Under the pieces are notes generated by a model that was given only the letters and a program-made list of their open reading frames with translations, searched no databases and had not been told where the DNA came from. A stretch of DNA of 64,000 bases from JAGQOZ01 sp041399205 (lineage in GTDB: Bacteria; Planctomycetota; Planctomycetia; Pirellulales; Pirellulaceae), in assembly GCA_041399205.1 (NCBI GenBank), contig JAWKTK010000029.1:44902-108901 (forward strand), read 5' to 3'. Of the stretch, positions 45,965 through 54,533 are shown piece after piece (the stretch's first letter is position 1; the number at the start of each line of letters is the position of its first letter). A program made the position numbers and the translations under genes.

Positions 45965-47101
45965 TTAGACTCGTGGAACCTGTTGAGTGATACAGTGGAT
46001 TCCACCGCCTCCGGCGCCCAGCACCGTTGATTCGACACCCACAATCTCATGTTTTGGGAAGACTTCTTGCAGTATTTCCAGCGGTTCGGCGTCGTCTCGC
46101 CTGCGTCCAGTGGTAGGAACAATGACACAACCGTTGCCGATATAGAAATTCATGTGGCACAATTCGTCAGACGTAAGCGGCAATTCGACGACTTCCAAGC
46201 GACGTCCTTGGGCGTCTCGAGCGCCTTCCAGTCTACGTTTTGCGTCTTGGCAAATCTCATAGTTCGGGTCGTCGCGATCGTCTGTCGTGTGCAACAGCAC
46301 CACGCCGGGACTGGCATACGCAAGGATACCGTCGACGTGTCCGTCGGTGATAGGATCGGGTTCCAGGCCTTTGCCCAGCCAAATGACTTTTTTGGTGCCG
46401 CAAGATTGATTGAGAATTTTCTCTATGTCAGCCTTGGATGTTGAATTTCGGTTTTTGTTTAGCAGGCATTGTTCGGTGGTAATCAGAGTACCTTCGCCAT
46501 CGACGGCGATGGCGCCACCTTCCAGTACAAGGTCAATGGGATACATGGCGACATCCAGTTGCTTACAGAGTCGTGCCTTCAAGAGCGCGTCGTCCGCGAA
46601 TGGTGGAAATTTGGCACCCCAACCATTGAACGTAAAGCCTGCGACGCGTCGTTCGCCGTGATCATTCACCACAAACACCGGGCCAGAGTCGCGGGCCCAC
46701 CCGTCGTTCAAAGGAACTTCAAATAGTTCAATTTCTTCGCTCAGAAGACGACGTGCCGTTTTCTTCTCCTGAGGACGAACCGCCATGAATACCGGTTCAT
46801 ACTCCGCAATTGCATTGGCAACGTCGGCCCATTGACCATACACATCCTCCAGCGGAATATCGAATGCTTTCCAGTTCTGTGGCGATGGAAACGCCATGAT
46901 TGTATATTCGTGTTTTTCCCATTCAGCCGGCAGATAGAAACCGTCTGCTGCTGGGCTGGAGTTGATAATCAGTTTGGCGCCTGTTGGATTGTAATCTGGC
47001 ATTTTATTCTTTCCATTGTCAGCGGCCTTCGCCTTTGGTGTTCCGCATGTCATTGCGGCGGCAGAATATCCCGTTAGTTTGAGAAAGTCGCGTCGTTTCA
47101 T
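45965..47101 (-). CDS. agmatine deiminase / peptidyl-arginine deiminase family, Tat signal
   Basis: Guanidine-group hydrolase of the pentein fold (PAD_porph family), 378 residues from the ATG at 47101; the in-frame ATG at 47119 adds six residues. The N-terminus MKRRDFLKLTGYSAAAMTCG is a twin-arginine signal, so export is expected, unlike classical cytoplasmic AguA. Active-site blocks: LPAEWEKHEYTIMAFPSPQN, DGWARDSGPVFVV, GFTFNGWGAKFPP, LVLEGGAIAVDGEGTLITTE, DGHVDGILAYA, and the nucleophilic Cys in GGGIHCITQQVPRV. Expected products are N-carbamoylputrescine and ammonia if agmatine is the substrate. Divergent from the SMR gene. Confidence 0.9.
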   Translation of the reverse strand: MKRRDFLKLTGYSAAAMTCGTPKAKAADNGKNKMPDYNPTGAKLIINSSPAADGFYLPAEWEKHEYTIMAFPSPQNWKAFDIPLEDVYGQWADVANAIAEYEPVFMAVRPQEKKTARRLLSEEIELFEVPLNDGWARDSGPVFVVNDHGERRVAGFTFNGWGAKFPPFADDALLKARLCKQLDVAMYPIDLVLEGGAIAVDGEGTLITTEQCLLNKNRNSTSKADIEKILNQSCGTKKVIWLGKGLEPDPITDGHVDGILAYASPGVVLLHTTDDRDDPNYEICQDAKRRLEGARDAQGRRLEVVELPLTSDELCHMNFYIGNGCVIVPTTGRRRDDAEPLEILQEVFPKHEIVGVESTVLGAGGGGIHCITQQVPRV

Positions 47102-47171
47102 TGATTGTTTACTCCACATTCATCCAGTTTGATTGGCAAGAGTCCTGCTCTGCTCAAGAGGTCGTTGAAAA

Positions 47172-47504
47172 ATGAGTTGGTTCTATTTGGCCATCGCTAT
47201 TGTTTGCGAAATAACTGCCACTGCGATGCTGAAGGCAACTGATTCGTTTACTCGAATTGGTCCCAGTGTTGTTGTGGTTGCATGTGTCTGTGCGTCACTC
47301 TATTTCTTCTCGCTTTGCGTGCAATCGCTAAACGTGGCGGTGGTGTACGCGATTTGGTCCGGTGTGGGGGTCACTGCGGTCACTGTCCTCGGCTGGAAGT
47401 TCTATGGCCAACGCCTCGATCTACCAGCATTCGTAGGTATTTCCTTGATCGTTATCGGCGTCGTCGTCATCAACCTCTACTCACAGACCATCAACATTCC
47501 TTAA
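47172..47504 (+). CDS. small multidrug resistance (SMR) family exporter
   Basis: Proton-coupled exporter of four helices, 110 residues, the family length. The membrane-embedded proton/substrate Glu is at residue 13 (IVCEITATAMLKATDSFT). Helix 3 motif NVAVVYAIWSGVGVTAVTVL matches the EmrE/Qac subgroup. The start is 70 bases from the divergent deiminase start. Since agmatine, guanidinium and polyamines are cationic, export of a related amine is an attractive idea, but the sequence alone does not show it. Confidence 0.92.
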   Translation: MSWFYLAIAIVCEITATAMLKATDSFTRIGPSVVVVACVCASLYFFSLCVQSLNVAVVYAIWSGVGVTAVTVLGWKFYGQRLDLPAFVGISLIVIGVVVINLYSQTINIP

Positions 47505-47539
47505 CGGGAAAATGCATGGAATTCCGGACAAGCATAGCT

Positions 47540-47568
47540 GGAAACGCCCACGAGGGCGTTTCCATTTG
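47540..47568 (+). terminator. terminator-like hairpin after SMR gene
   Basis: GGAAACGCCC (47540-47549) pairs with GGGCGTTTCC (47554-47563), followed by ATTTGTG. The right arm plus following bases (GGCGTTTCCATTTGTG) recur near 49310 upstream of the RTX-deiminase gene. Confidence 0.7.
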
Positions 47569-47588
47569 TGCTAAGTTCTTGTCCTTTG

Positions 47589-49217
47589 CTATGCCGGCTG
47601 GTCGTTCGTAACGCAATGGACGGCACCACCGTTGAACCATAGTTCGCGAGTGTCCGTCAGTTTGATGTCTCGGCCAGGGAAAAGTTGTTGCAGTTGGCGT
47701 CGAGCGTTATTGTCAAATTCTGCATTGCCGTAGCTGGAGGCAATGACAACGCCATTTGCAACCAAGTAGTTGGTGTAGTTGGCCGGTAGCCATTCGCCAC
47801 GGTAGCGGACGTAACCGGGAATATCCAGCCGAACAACGTTGAACCCAGCGGCCTGAATTTTTCGCGCCGCGTCTTCAAACAACGCTGCATCAGGATCTTG
47901 CTGGTCCAGGTAACGGCCCACGACAACCGTGTTTTCATTCACGAATCGAGCGATACCGTCGACATGGCCATCTGTCAGGTCGGAATCAGAGCTTCCTTCC
48001 AGCCAGACCACTTTGGAGACTCCAAACTTTTCGCGAAGTACGTTTTCCAATTGGCCGCGAGTCATGTTGGGGTTGCGGTCATGGAGCACGGTCCATGATG
48101 TAATGACCGTGTCCTTGCCGTTGAATTCAAGCGTACCTTTTTCGAGTACCACATCAACTTTTTCGCAAGTCACACCCTCAATAGACGCCACTTGACAGGG
48201 AACTGCGTCGTCGCGTCGCGAAGGCCCGCCATCGCCGCCCCACCCGTCAAAACCCCAATCTTGAGCAACGAACTCCTGCTTTCCGCTTGCGTCCGTCTTC
48301 TCGACCCAAATGGCACCGTTGTCCCGCATCCAGCTCCAATCGTATGGCATTATGTGAAACTGAATATTCTGTAGCGGTACGGCTCGTGACTGCAGGAACT
48401 GTTGAGCACCACGCAGTTCTGAGTTGTTCGCGACAACCAGGTTTACCTGTTCGTAGGCCTGCAGCGTTCGAATGATGCCAGCAAAGTTGTCTCGGTACGA
48501 AACTTCTTCACCCTTCGGCCACTGCATCCAAGTGGAATCATGTCGCTCCCATTCGGCAGGCACGCGACCGCGCGTTTGATTGACTGGATTCGGATTGACT
48601 GGATTCGGATTGACTGGATTCGGATTGACTGGATTCGGATTGACTGGATTCGGATTGACTGGATTCGGATTGACTGGATTCGGATTGACTGGATTCGCTG
48701 GCGAGTCGGGGCGGTCCACCAGTTCGTTCCAGCCACTGCCACCGTTCAGCAAGTCGTTACCGCGTCCGCCTTCGAGGTAGTCGTCGCCGTTTCCGCCGTA
48801 GATGAAATCGTTGCCGTCATTCCCCAGCAGTTCGTCGTGTCCGGCGCCGCCAAAAATCCGATCGACACCTGATCCGCCCAGGATGACATCATCTCCATTC
48901 TGACCGTAGATGGTCGTCGGAGTGCGAATGGCTCCTGCTGATTCGTCAATCTCGATAAAGTCGTGACCTCGCAGTCCTTGAATACGGATGTGACGTACAT
49001 TGCTGGCGTGTTCTTCGCCGACAATGCGGCCATTGACTTCGACCAGTAATACGCTGGGATCATGTTCGTCGCGAGCAACATAGATTTCGTCGCTGGCATT
49101 CGTTCCTACGATGGACCATACTCCACTGCTGGATAGTGTCGCCGTCATCAACTGCCGAGACTCCAGCGTTTCTACGGAAAGAGACTTCGATTGGCCATTG
49201 GATTTGCGGAGTGTCAT
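47589..49217 (-). CDS. extracellular agmatine/peptidyl-arginine deiminase with RTX repeats
   Basis: 542 residues from the ATG at 49217 (AAAGGG upstream). The N-terminus contains KSLSVETLESRQLMTA, matching the planctomycete extracellular-protein motif (LExRxLL-like). About residues 90-165 hold RTX-type Ca2+-binding nonapeptides (GQNGDDVILGGSGVDRIFGG, GGAGHDELLGNDGND). A linker of eight NPVNP units follows (about residues 173-215), then a full PAD_porph deiminase domain: VPAEWERHDSTWMQWP, DWSWMRDNGAIWV, WGFDGWGGDG, DGHVDGIARFV, and nucleophile Cys in GGAVHCVTNDQPA. EKG replaces the usual EGG in the VVLEKGTLEFNG strand. It suggests an extracellular arginine/agmatine-processing enzyme. Confidence 0.88.
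   Translation of the reverse strand: MTLRKSNGQSKSLSVETLESRQLMTATLSSSGVWSIVGTNASDEIYVARDEHDPSVLLVEVNGRIVGEEHASNVRHIRIQGLRGHDFIEIDESAGAIRTPTTIYGQNGDDVILGGSGVDRIFGGAGHDELLGNDGNDFIYGGNGDDYLEGGRGNDLLNGGSGWNELVDRPDSPANPVNPNPVNPNPVNPNPVNPNPVNPNPVNPNPVNPNPVNQTRGRVPAEWERHDSTWMQWPKGEEVSYRDNFAGIIRTLQAYEQVNLVVANNSELRGAQQFLQSRAVPLQNIQFHIMPYDWSWMRDNGAIWVEKTDASGKQEFVAQDWGFDGWGGDGGPSRRDDAVPCQVASIEGVTCEKVDVVLEKGTLEFNGKDTVITSWTVLHDRNPNMTRGQLENVLREKFGVSKVVWLEGSSDSDLTDGHVDGIARFVNENTVVVGRYLDQQDPDAALFEDAARKIQAAGFNVVRLDIPGYVRYRGEWLPANYTNYLVANGVVIASSYGNAEFDNNARRQLQQLFPGRDIKLTDTRELWFNGGAVHCVTNDQPA
48578..48697. repeat. 15-bp tandem repeat, 8 copies, coding
   Basis: GATTGACTGGATTCG is repeated eight times with an exact 15-bp period. 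On the coding (minus) strand it encodes a Pro-rich linker of NPVNP units between the RTX region and the deiminase domain. Near-identical units suggest recent slippage expansion; length is likely variable between strains. Confidence 0.95.
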
Positions 49218-49380
49218 GGGACGCCCTTTCATTCTGATGATGGTTAGCTCAAACAACGCTAACGCAATACTAGAATGAATCGTCCGACGAGGCGTTTCCG
49301 ATCGTGCGTTCGGCGTTTCCATTTGTGCCAAGTCTGAATCGCCTGCTGGCGCAGAGAACTTGGAAGTTCGCAGAGAACGT

Positions 49381-50250
49381 TTAGATAGGCACGACGGGCA
49401 GCCAAATCGCCAGCTTCCATTGTCCCCTTGGGTCGTCACTTCCGTCTGTGTGATACCGTTCAAATCGAGGACGATCGTCGGGCTGAAAACCGCTTGAGGG
49501 CAACCAGGCTCGCATCAATTCCGTCCAAGGCCGATCAAAATCATGTTCGGTGATTTCGGATTCGTAGACTGCGTACTTACCGGCCGGGATGGTTTGCCAA
49601 TTGATGCCGCCATCTAGGCGTGCATCTTGGTTGACGTGCAAACAGGCGTCAAAGCGACACTTGTCTTCTGCTGTGACATCCGCGTCATCCCATGGAATCC
49701 CTAGATAGCGTTCAAAGACGTCTAGGCCGCGCGGTTTCGCCCAGCGTACGACTTCTTGAAACGCCATATTCACTTCGGGGTCATCATATGAACCGAACAC
49801 GCGACGATAAACAACGCGAAATGGTTCGATCTGTTCAATGCGAACGTTCAGCTGCAAGTTGGAATCGAACAATACCAACTCGGTCGAATCAGAGCTGATG
49901 GCACCAAAATGATGTTCGCGATATTCGCTGGCGGAAACGCCAAAATGCTTCTTAAATACCTTGGCGAAATTTTGAGAGCTGGAAAAACCTAGGTCAAATG
50001 CCAGTGTCGTGATGTCGTCGTGCGGGCGAAAACGCAGGCGTCGTGCTGCGGTTTCCAGGCGAATGCGACGCGTAAACTCGGCAACGGATTCGCCTGTCAA
50101 TGCCTTGAACAACCGTTGAAAATGAAACTTGGAAAACGGTGCTGCTTTTGCAATTTCGGCAACAGAAGGATTGGATGCCAGGTTCTGATTGATAAAGTCA
50201 ATCGCTCGACAAATGCGTCGATGGTATTCTTGAGTATTGTCTTGGGGCAT
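49381..50250 (-). CDS. AraC family regulator with GyrI-like effector domain
   Basis: Transcription factor of 289 residues. The N-terminal AraC DNA-binding domain (about 10-110) has both helix-turn-helix motifs: SVAEIAKAAPFSKFHFQRLF and TTLAFDLGFSSSQNFAKVFK with the F-x-x-x-F-G-V-S-A-S-E-Y-R end. The C-terminal half (about 125-285) is a GyrI-like ligand-binding domain (VRIEQIEPFRVVYRRVFGSY, IPAGKYAVYESEITEH, FERYHTD). Rob/BltR-type proteins of this layout respond to small, often cationic compounds. It lies upstream of the RTX-deiminase gene on the same strand and might regulate the deiminase/SMR group. Confidence 0.9.
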   Translation of the reverse strand: MPQDNTQEYHRRICRAIDFINQNLASNPSVAEIAKAAPFSKFHFQRLFKALTGESVAEFTRRIRLETAARRLRFRPHDDITTLAFDLGFSSSQNFAKVFKKHFGVSASEYREHHFGAISSDSTELVLFDSNLQLNVRIEQIEPFRVVYRRVFGSYDDPEVNMAFQEVVRWAKPRGLDVFERYLGIPWDDADVTAEDKCRFDACLHVNQDARLDGGINWQTIPAGKYAVYESEITEHDFDRPWTELMRAWLPSSGFQPDDRPRFERYHTDGSDDPRGQWKLAIWLPVVPI

Positions 50251-50437
50251 CCCACAAACCTATCGCTTGAACTTCTCTTGGCCCATGAACTGGCACCGTT
50301 TGCGATTAGTTTAAGCGAATCACTGTTTTGAAACGAGTATCCCGTCTAGCGTTGGACAAGCTCGCTTGAATCAGTGACGCGATTCCGTAAGAAACGACTA
50401 GGCAACGTTGGTCCGACAATGCAAACTCAATGCGACT

Positions 50438-51136
50438 CTATTCTGCCTGCGTGTCCTCTGTTCGGAATAGCACTTTGTTGGCCGTTGGGAAAAACTGCTG
50501 GGAAAAATTCAATGCGGGATTTGATTCCACGTCACCCGACAGTCCATCCAAATCGGTAATCAGGTAGATCTTGTACAACGCCGGCATGCCAGCAAAGTCG
50601 GTTTTGGCTTGCGTCGGCCCCACCCAATTTCCGTCATGCGCAAACGTCCAAAAGATACGCAAATGGTGCGAACGCAATGGATCTTCTTTGCGAAATACAG
50701 CGGTCAGGAACTCCGGAACGGTTGGCTGATTGTTAACATCCGTTGCGTCGGTCACTTGTTTTGCTTGATAACGCTGAGGGTCATCCATTAATTGGTAGCC
50801 GGCACCAACGTAACACCAATCCGGAGTGTGAATGGTGACGTGGCGAGCCAACCCGCACACAACGTAACAATTCACCGTTTGGCCGTCCTGGTTGGTGAAA
50901 GTCACGGACCAGCATTTTTCGCAGTTGGATGCTTTGAATTCCTCTTCGGCTCGTTCATCAGGCTCTTGTCGCACGCCTTGCCAGTCGCCGTATTGCATCG
51001 GTAGTTCGTCCAAACGAGCGGCAAATTGCTGTAGTCGTTCGGAACGAATTCTTCCCCAGCGTTCCGAGTAATTCCCTTCTAGATAGGTCCCTACTCCCAA
51101 TACAACTAACACCAGTGCCAGTGGCAAGTATTTCAT
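50438..51136 (-). CDS. EpsI-like exosortase-associated protein
   Basis: 232 residues from the ATG at 51136 (MKYLPLALVLVVLGVGTYLE, a single N-terminal membrane anchor or signal). It belongs to the EpsI/DUF3485 type found with exosortases: LDELPMQYGDWQG near residue 45, CYVVCGLARHVTIHTPDWCY with the P-x-x-C-Y-x-G-x-G pattern (about residues 95-120), and VLFRTEDT at the end. In many bacteria this domain is fused to the C-terminus of exosortase; here it is separate, three reading frames downstream in the same minus-strand cluster. Confidence 0.8.
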   Translation of the reverse strand: MKYLPLALVLVVLGVGTYLEGNYSERWGRIRSERLQQFAARLDELPMQYGDWQGVRQEPDERAEEEFKASNCEKCWSVTFTNQDGQTVNCYVVCGLARHVTIHTPDWCYVGAGYQLMDDPQRYQAKQVTDATDVNNQPTVPEFLTAVFRKEDPLRSHHLRIFWTFAHDGNWVGPTQAKTDFAGMPALYKIYLITDLDGLSGDVESNPALNFSQQFFPTANKVLFRTEDTQAE

Positions 51137-51185
51137 CTTGGTTTCCTTGTCGTTCGCCAACGAACGTATTGTGGCCTTCACGAAT

Positions 51186-51213
51186 GTCGCCACGCTGTTG
51201 TCAGCGTGGCGAC
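51186..51213. promoter_or_regulatory. 12-bp perfect hairpin between kinase and EpsI-like genes
   Basis: GTCGCCACGCTG (51186-51197), loop TTGT, CAGCGTGGCGAC (51202-51213). A perfect stem without a T-run on either side; it could protect an mRNA end or attenuate transcription into the EpsI-like gene. Confidence 0.6.
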
Positions 51214-51295
51214 GAATTCTAACGTATTTATGTTTAGGTCGGCGTCCGGTTTGAATATCAAACGGGACGCGTGTTTTCCGCGACAGGGATCCGGC

Positions 51296-52225
51296 TTAAA
51301 CCGCTTGTTCAAGTCGAGGCCCGTTGTTTTTGGCAATCGGAGCCGCTGGGACTTCGCTTTGACGAACGTCCGATTCCACGCCGTTGACAACGCATCCAGC
51401 CAAAGTGATACCAACGGATCGGAGCCGTTCGCACGCATCTACTACCTTGGGCAATCGGCTGACATCGCGTCGAACCGCTACCACGGCCGCATCGGCATGT
51501 TGTCCCAGCAACATGGCATCAGGGCAAGTCAGTACGGGCCCGGAGTCAACAACGACGGCGTCAAACCGCGAAGTAAATTCTTCAAACAACGTTTCCATCA
51601 TGGGTGAACTGAGCATTTGGTCCGTATTGATGTCTCGCAAACCGGCGGGCAGGACCCACAAGTTCTCGGCGGGACTGGTTTGCACGGCGTCTTCCAATGC
51701 CACTTCGCCTCGCAGCAGTTCGCACAATCCTTGTTCGCCCGAGATGCCCAGCACAATGTGTTGCTGCGGATTCTGAATGTCACCGTCAATCAACAGTGTC
51801 TTTTTGCCAGATCGAGCCAAACTGACGGCCAACTGACTGGCAACAGTGGTCTTGCCTTCTTGTCCCAAGGCACTGGTAACCAATACTACTTCAATTTCCT
51901 GATGAGTAGCATTCGAATAGAGTAAGGCGGTTCGCACCGAATCGATGGAACGCGTGAGAGCTTTTTCTGTCATCTTGGTGCGTCGACCACTCAGATTGGG
52001 CAGCGAACCGATGACGCGGACGTCCGAATTGGCAATCATGTCCTTGGTCGAATTGAGTCGTTTACCCAAGAAGTCCCACAGTGCTGCCAAGACCATGGTG
52101 CCAGTCAAAGCAAACACCCAAGCACCGGCAACTTGAACCACTTTCATCAACCAAGAACCTTCATTAGGAATCACGGCCGGTTGCAACAGATCAACATCAT
52201 TGTCTCGACCCACTTCCAGTTCCAA
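51296..52225 (-). CDS. BY-kinase (CpsD/Wzc C-terminal type), C-terminal part of a split gene
   Basis: Cytoplasmic tyrosine-kinase-like ATPase for exopolysaccharide control. This frame reads ELEVGRDNDVDLLQPAVIPN (the end of a Wzz periplasmic domain), then the second membrane helix VAGAWVFALTGTMVLAALWD, then the kinase: Walker A LVTSALGQEGKTTVASQLAV, Walker A' KKTLLIDGDIQNP, Walker B FDAVVVDSGPVL. A Tyr-rich C-terminal cluster is not evident, so autophosphorylation is uncertain. The apparent start is a TTG (52225) inside the preceding frame and lacks a ribosome binding site, so this is the continuation of the 53547 gene after a frame change. Confidence 0.75.
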   Translation of the reverse strand: MELEVGRDNDVDLLQPAVIPNEGSWLMKVVQVAGAWVFALTGTMVLAALWDFLGKRLNSTKDMIANSDVRVIGSLPNLSGRRTKMTEKALTRSIDSVRTALLYSNATHQEIEVVLVTSALGQEGKTTVASQLAVSLARSGKKTLLIDGDIQNPQQHIVLGISGEQGLCELLRGEVALEDAVQTSPAENLWVLPAGLRDINTDQMLSSPMMETLFEEFTSRFDAVVVDSGPVLTCPDAMLLGQHADAAVVAVRRDVSRLPKVVDACERLRSVGITLAGCVVNGVESDVRQSEVPAAPIAKNNGPRLEQAV

Positions 52226-53547
52226 TCGCCAATCTCTTGGCTCAAGCCATTCAGTTCTTCTCGCATGGCAACCAATTCGGCGGACTTCACCTCTAAATCG
52301 CCAGTGACTTCACCTCGCTGATTGATGGCATTCGACAACTTTTCGTATTCTTGCCGTTTCGCAGCAAGCCGACTGGCAGATTCGCGGTATCTCTGATCAA
52401 ACAGCTGCAATTCGTTTTGCAGGCGACGAGCGTCCCCGCCATTGACCAACTTGAGTCGTTCAATAATCTCTTTCTTCTTTTCGTTCTTGATCTGTTCCAT
52501 CTGGCCTTGGATCTGGGCAATCTGGCCTTGTGCTCCTCCCATGCCTAAGGCACCCGAAGAACCTCGCATCCGGCTCTTTAGTTCCAACAACTGCTGACGC
52601 AAGTTGAAGTATTCCGGCACGGCTTGCGTTAAAGCATCTTCCACTTCAAAATCCTCGGGCTTAAACCGCTTGCTTTGCGATAGCTCCGTCCGCTTCATGT
52701 TGTAGGCACTGTAGATTTCATACGTTTCGTTTTCCAGATTCGTGAGGTCGCGTTTCATCGCATTCAAGCGATCCATTTCCATTTCCAATTGAACTTTGCC
52801 CATATCTGTGGCAATTGACCCCAATGCCTTGGACAACTCGTTCACTTCGGTGTGCTTCTTGTGAATGCTGTTCTTAAGCTCGCGTTCCTTTTCCTTCAGT
52901 GTATGCAAGTCCGTAGTCAGCTTGGCTCGATCCTTGTAAACCACCTGTTCCAAGTAGGCGTCTGTTACTGCCTGCAACAACTCTTTAACGTCTTCCTTGT
53001 CTTCATCCTTGAATGTCACAAATACGATTTCCTGGCCTTCCGGCGAATTCACTCGGATCTTGCTGGCCACCCAACCTTCCGGTTCTTCGCGTTCACTGCC
53101 CCAGCTATCAAATCGCACTAAGGGAAGCTGAGCGATTCCGGGACGCGACAAAGCCGCAGTGATCACAAAGTTACTTTTGATCAATTCTACTTGCGTCTTC
53201 TTCTTGATTTCATAATCCATCGGATGCGACGCTCGACCAGCTCCCTTAGGGTTGTACAGTCGGTCTTTATCTCGACGAACCTGCAGAATCACCTGTGCTT
53301 CATACTTGACTGGCACCACAAACCACAAAATGGCGGCCAAAATGGACGCGACCAGAAGGCCCAGACCCAATCCAACCAACCAAGTTCGCCTGAGCGAATG
53401 CAGGAAAGACCAGATGTCAAACGCATCCTTCTTTTCGTCATTCATCCATGGCATGGGTGGCGGAGCAACGGGGCGAGCAGCCGTTGCGGTTGGCACGGCA
53501 GGCAGCTGGTTGGGTAACGGTGGAGTAATAGGACTGTTCGTGGACAT
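52171..53547 (-). CDS. Wzz-like polysaccharide chain-length protein, N-terminal part of a split gene
   Basis: 458 residues from the ATG at 53547. Proline-rich N-terminus, then first membrane helix TWLVGLGLGLLVASILAAIL (about residues 55-80), the Wzz core VPVKYEAQVILQVRRDKDRL, and a long periplasmic coiled-coil region (about residues 210-440). The frame ends abnormally: after LSQEIGDWNW it runs into WVETMMLICCNRP and stops just before the expected second helix, which is found in the overlapping frame of the next entry. Joined, the product would be about 760 residues, a normal Wzz-BY-kinase fusion. Confidence 0.75.
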   Translation of the reverse strand: MSTNSPITPPLPNQLPAVPTATAARPVAPPPMPWMNDEKKDAFDIWSFLHSLRRTWLVGLGLGLLVASILAAILWFVVPVKYEAQVILQVRRDKDRLYNPKGAGRASHPMDYEIKKKTQVELIKSNFVITAALSRPGIAQLPLVRFDSWGSEREEPEGWVASKIRVNSPEGQEIVFVTFKDEDKEDVKELLQAVTDAYLEQVVYKDRAKLTTDLHTLKEKERELKNSIHKKHTEVNELSKALGSIATDMGKVQLEMEMDRLNAMKRDLTNLENETYEIYSAYNMKRTELSQSKRFKPEDFEVEDALTQAVPEYFNLRQQLLELKSRMRGSSGALGMGGAQGQIAQIQGQMEQIKNEKKKEIIERLKLVNGGDARRLQNELQLFDQRYRESASRLAAKRQEYEKLSNAINQRGEVTGDLEVKSAELVAMREELNGLSQEIGDWNWKWVETMMLICCNRP

Positions 53548-53615
53548 AAGACGAGGGTACTCCAAATTGGCAGGTTGCGGTATTGTCCAGAAAGTACGAA
53601 ACGAGACGAGTTGAT

Positions 53616-54533
53616 TTAGTGGGCCGATCCAAATCCAATCGGCGACAAGGTTTGATCATTGTCCGAATCGTCAATGATCAAGTTCTCCAGTATTTTCATC
53701 TCCAGGAACAACAGTCCCAGAGCGAAGGGCATCATGACAAAGCCGGCGGTGTTGTGATAAAAGGCGCTCAATACGTCGCCGGTGCCACCAAAATTCATCA
53801 GCAATGCAGTGATGGTGATTCGCGCGACGTTGGCTAGGATCGCAATGATCAGCGAACTGGGAAACACAATGGCAATTCGTTCCCAAAGCGGACGGTGATT
53901 GCTGATCATGGCAATGGCCACGCATAACGCAATGAACAACGTCAACATCTTCAGGCCGCTGCATTGTTCGGCCACGTTCACAGGTGCTAAATCTAGTTCG
54001 ATTCGATTTCCGTCTCGGTAAGCATCCACGCCAAATGTCTGGAGCAAGTAAACGCTGGCCATGGTGGCCATCGTTTGCATGGGTCGCATGATGTTGTTCA
54101 CCATATAACCCGGCCAAGGAAACATGAACGTTAAAAACGCAATTGGCGGAGCCGACCAGCGGAACGCTCGGAAACCACCGACCAAGATAAACACACCCAA
54201 CAGGCAGGTCACGAAAGATAAGCGATCTAACGTGAACAGCACCGAACGACTGGCCAGGACTCGAGCGAACGTGCTGGCAATGATGATCCCACCACCGATC
54301 ATCCGTTCATTGAATTCGGGTTCTACCCAATCTTGACGACGAAGATACAGCAGACCCAAGCCCAATAGCGGAATCATGTAGCCATGGCTGTAGGTCCCCG
54401 ACCACGATTCGACCACGGCTAGTAACATGTTCCCGTAACACAACACCACAATCGCCGACAGCACGCCGGCAATGATCCAGAACTGCGTTTGGTTTGAATC
54501 CGAGTTGGTGGAAAGCTGATCCGGTTGATTCAC
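53616..54533 (-). CDS. exosortase/archaeosortase family protein
   Basis: Multi-pass membrane transpeptidase-like protein that processes proteins with C-terminal sorting signals or acts in exopolysaccharide assembly. 305 residues from a GTG at 54533 (AGAGGAA upstream; a GTG at 54554 is the alternative). Eight or so helices and the catalytic triad of the family: Cys in AEQCSGLKM (about residue 189), Arg in ANVARIT (about residue 235), His in FYHNTAGFVMMP (about residue 260). First gene of the minus-strand cluster with the Wzz/kinase and EpsI-like genes. No PEP-CTERM-type substrate is seen in this window. Confidence 0.9.
   Translation of the reverse strand: MNQPDQLSTNSDSNQTQFWIIAGVLSAIVVLCYGNMLLAVVESWSGTYSHGYMIPLLGLGLLYLRRQDWVEPEFNERMIGGGIIIASTFARVLASRSVLFTLDRLSFVTCLLGVFILVGGFRAFRWSAPPIAFLTFMFPWPGYMVNNIMRPMQTMATMASVYLLQTFGVDAYRDGNRIELDLAPVNVAEQCSGLKMLTLFIALCVAIAMISNHRPLWERIAIVFPSSLIIAILANVARITITALLMNFGGTGDVLSAFYHNTAGFVMMPFALGLLFLEMKILENLIIDDSDNDQTLSPIGFGSAH

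Noticed and set aside
48540..48872. Plus-strand frame with repeated WIRID peptides
   Set aside because: Arises from the antisense of the 15-bp repeats of the RTX-deiminase gene.
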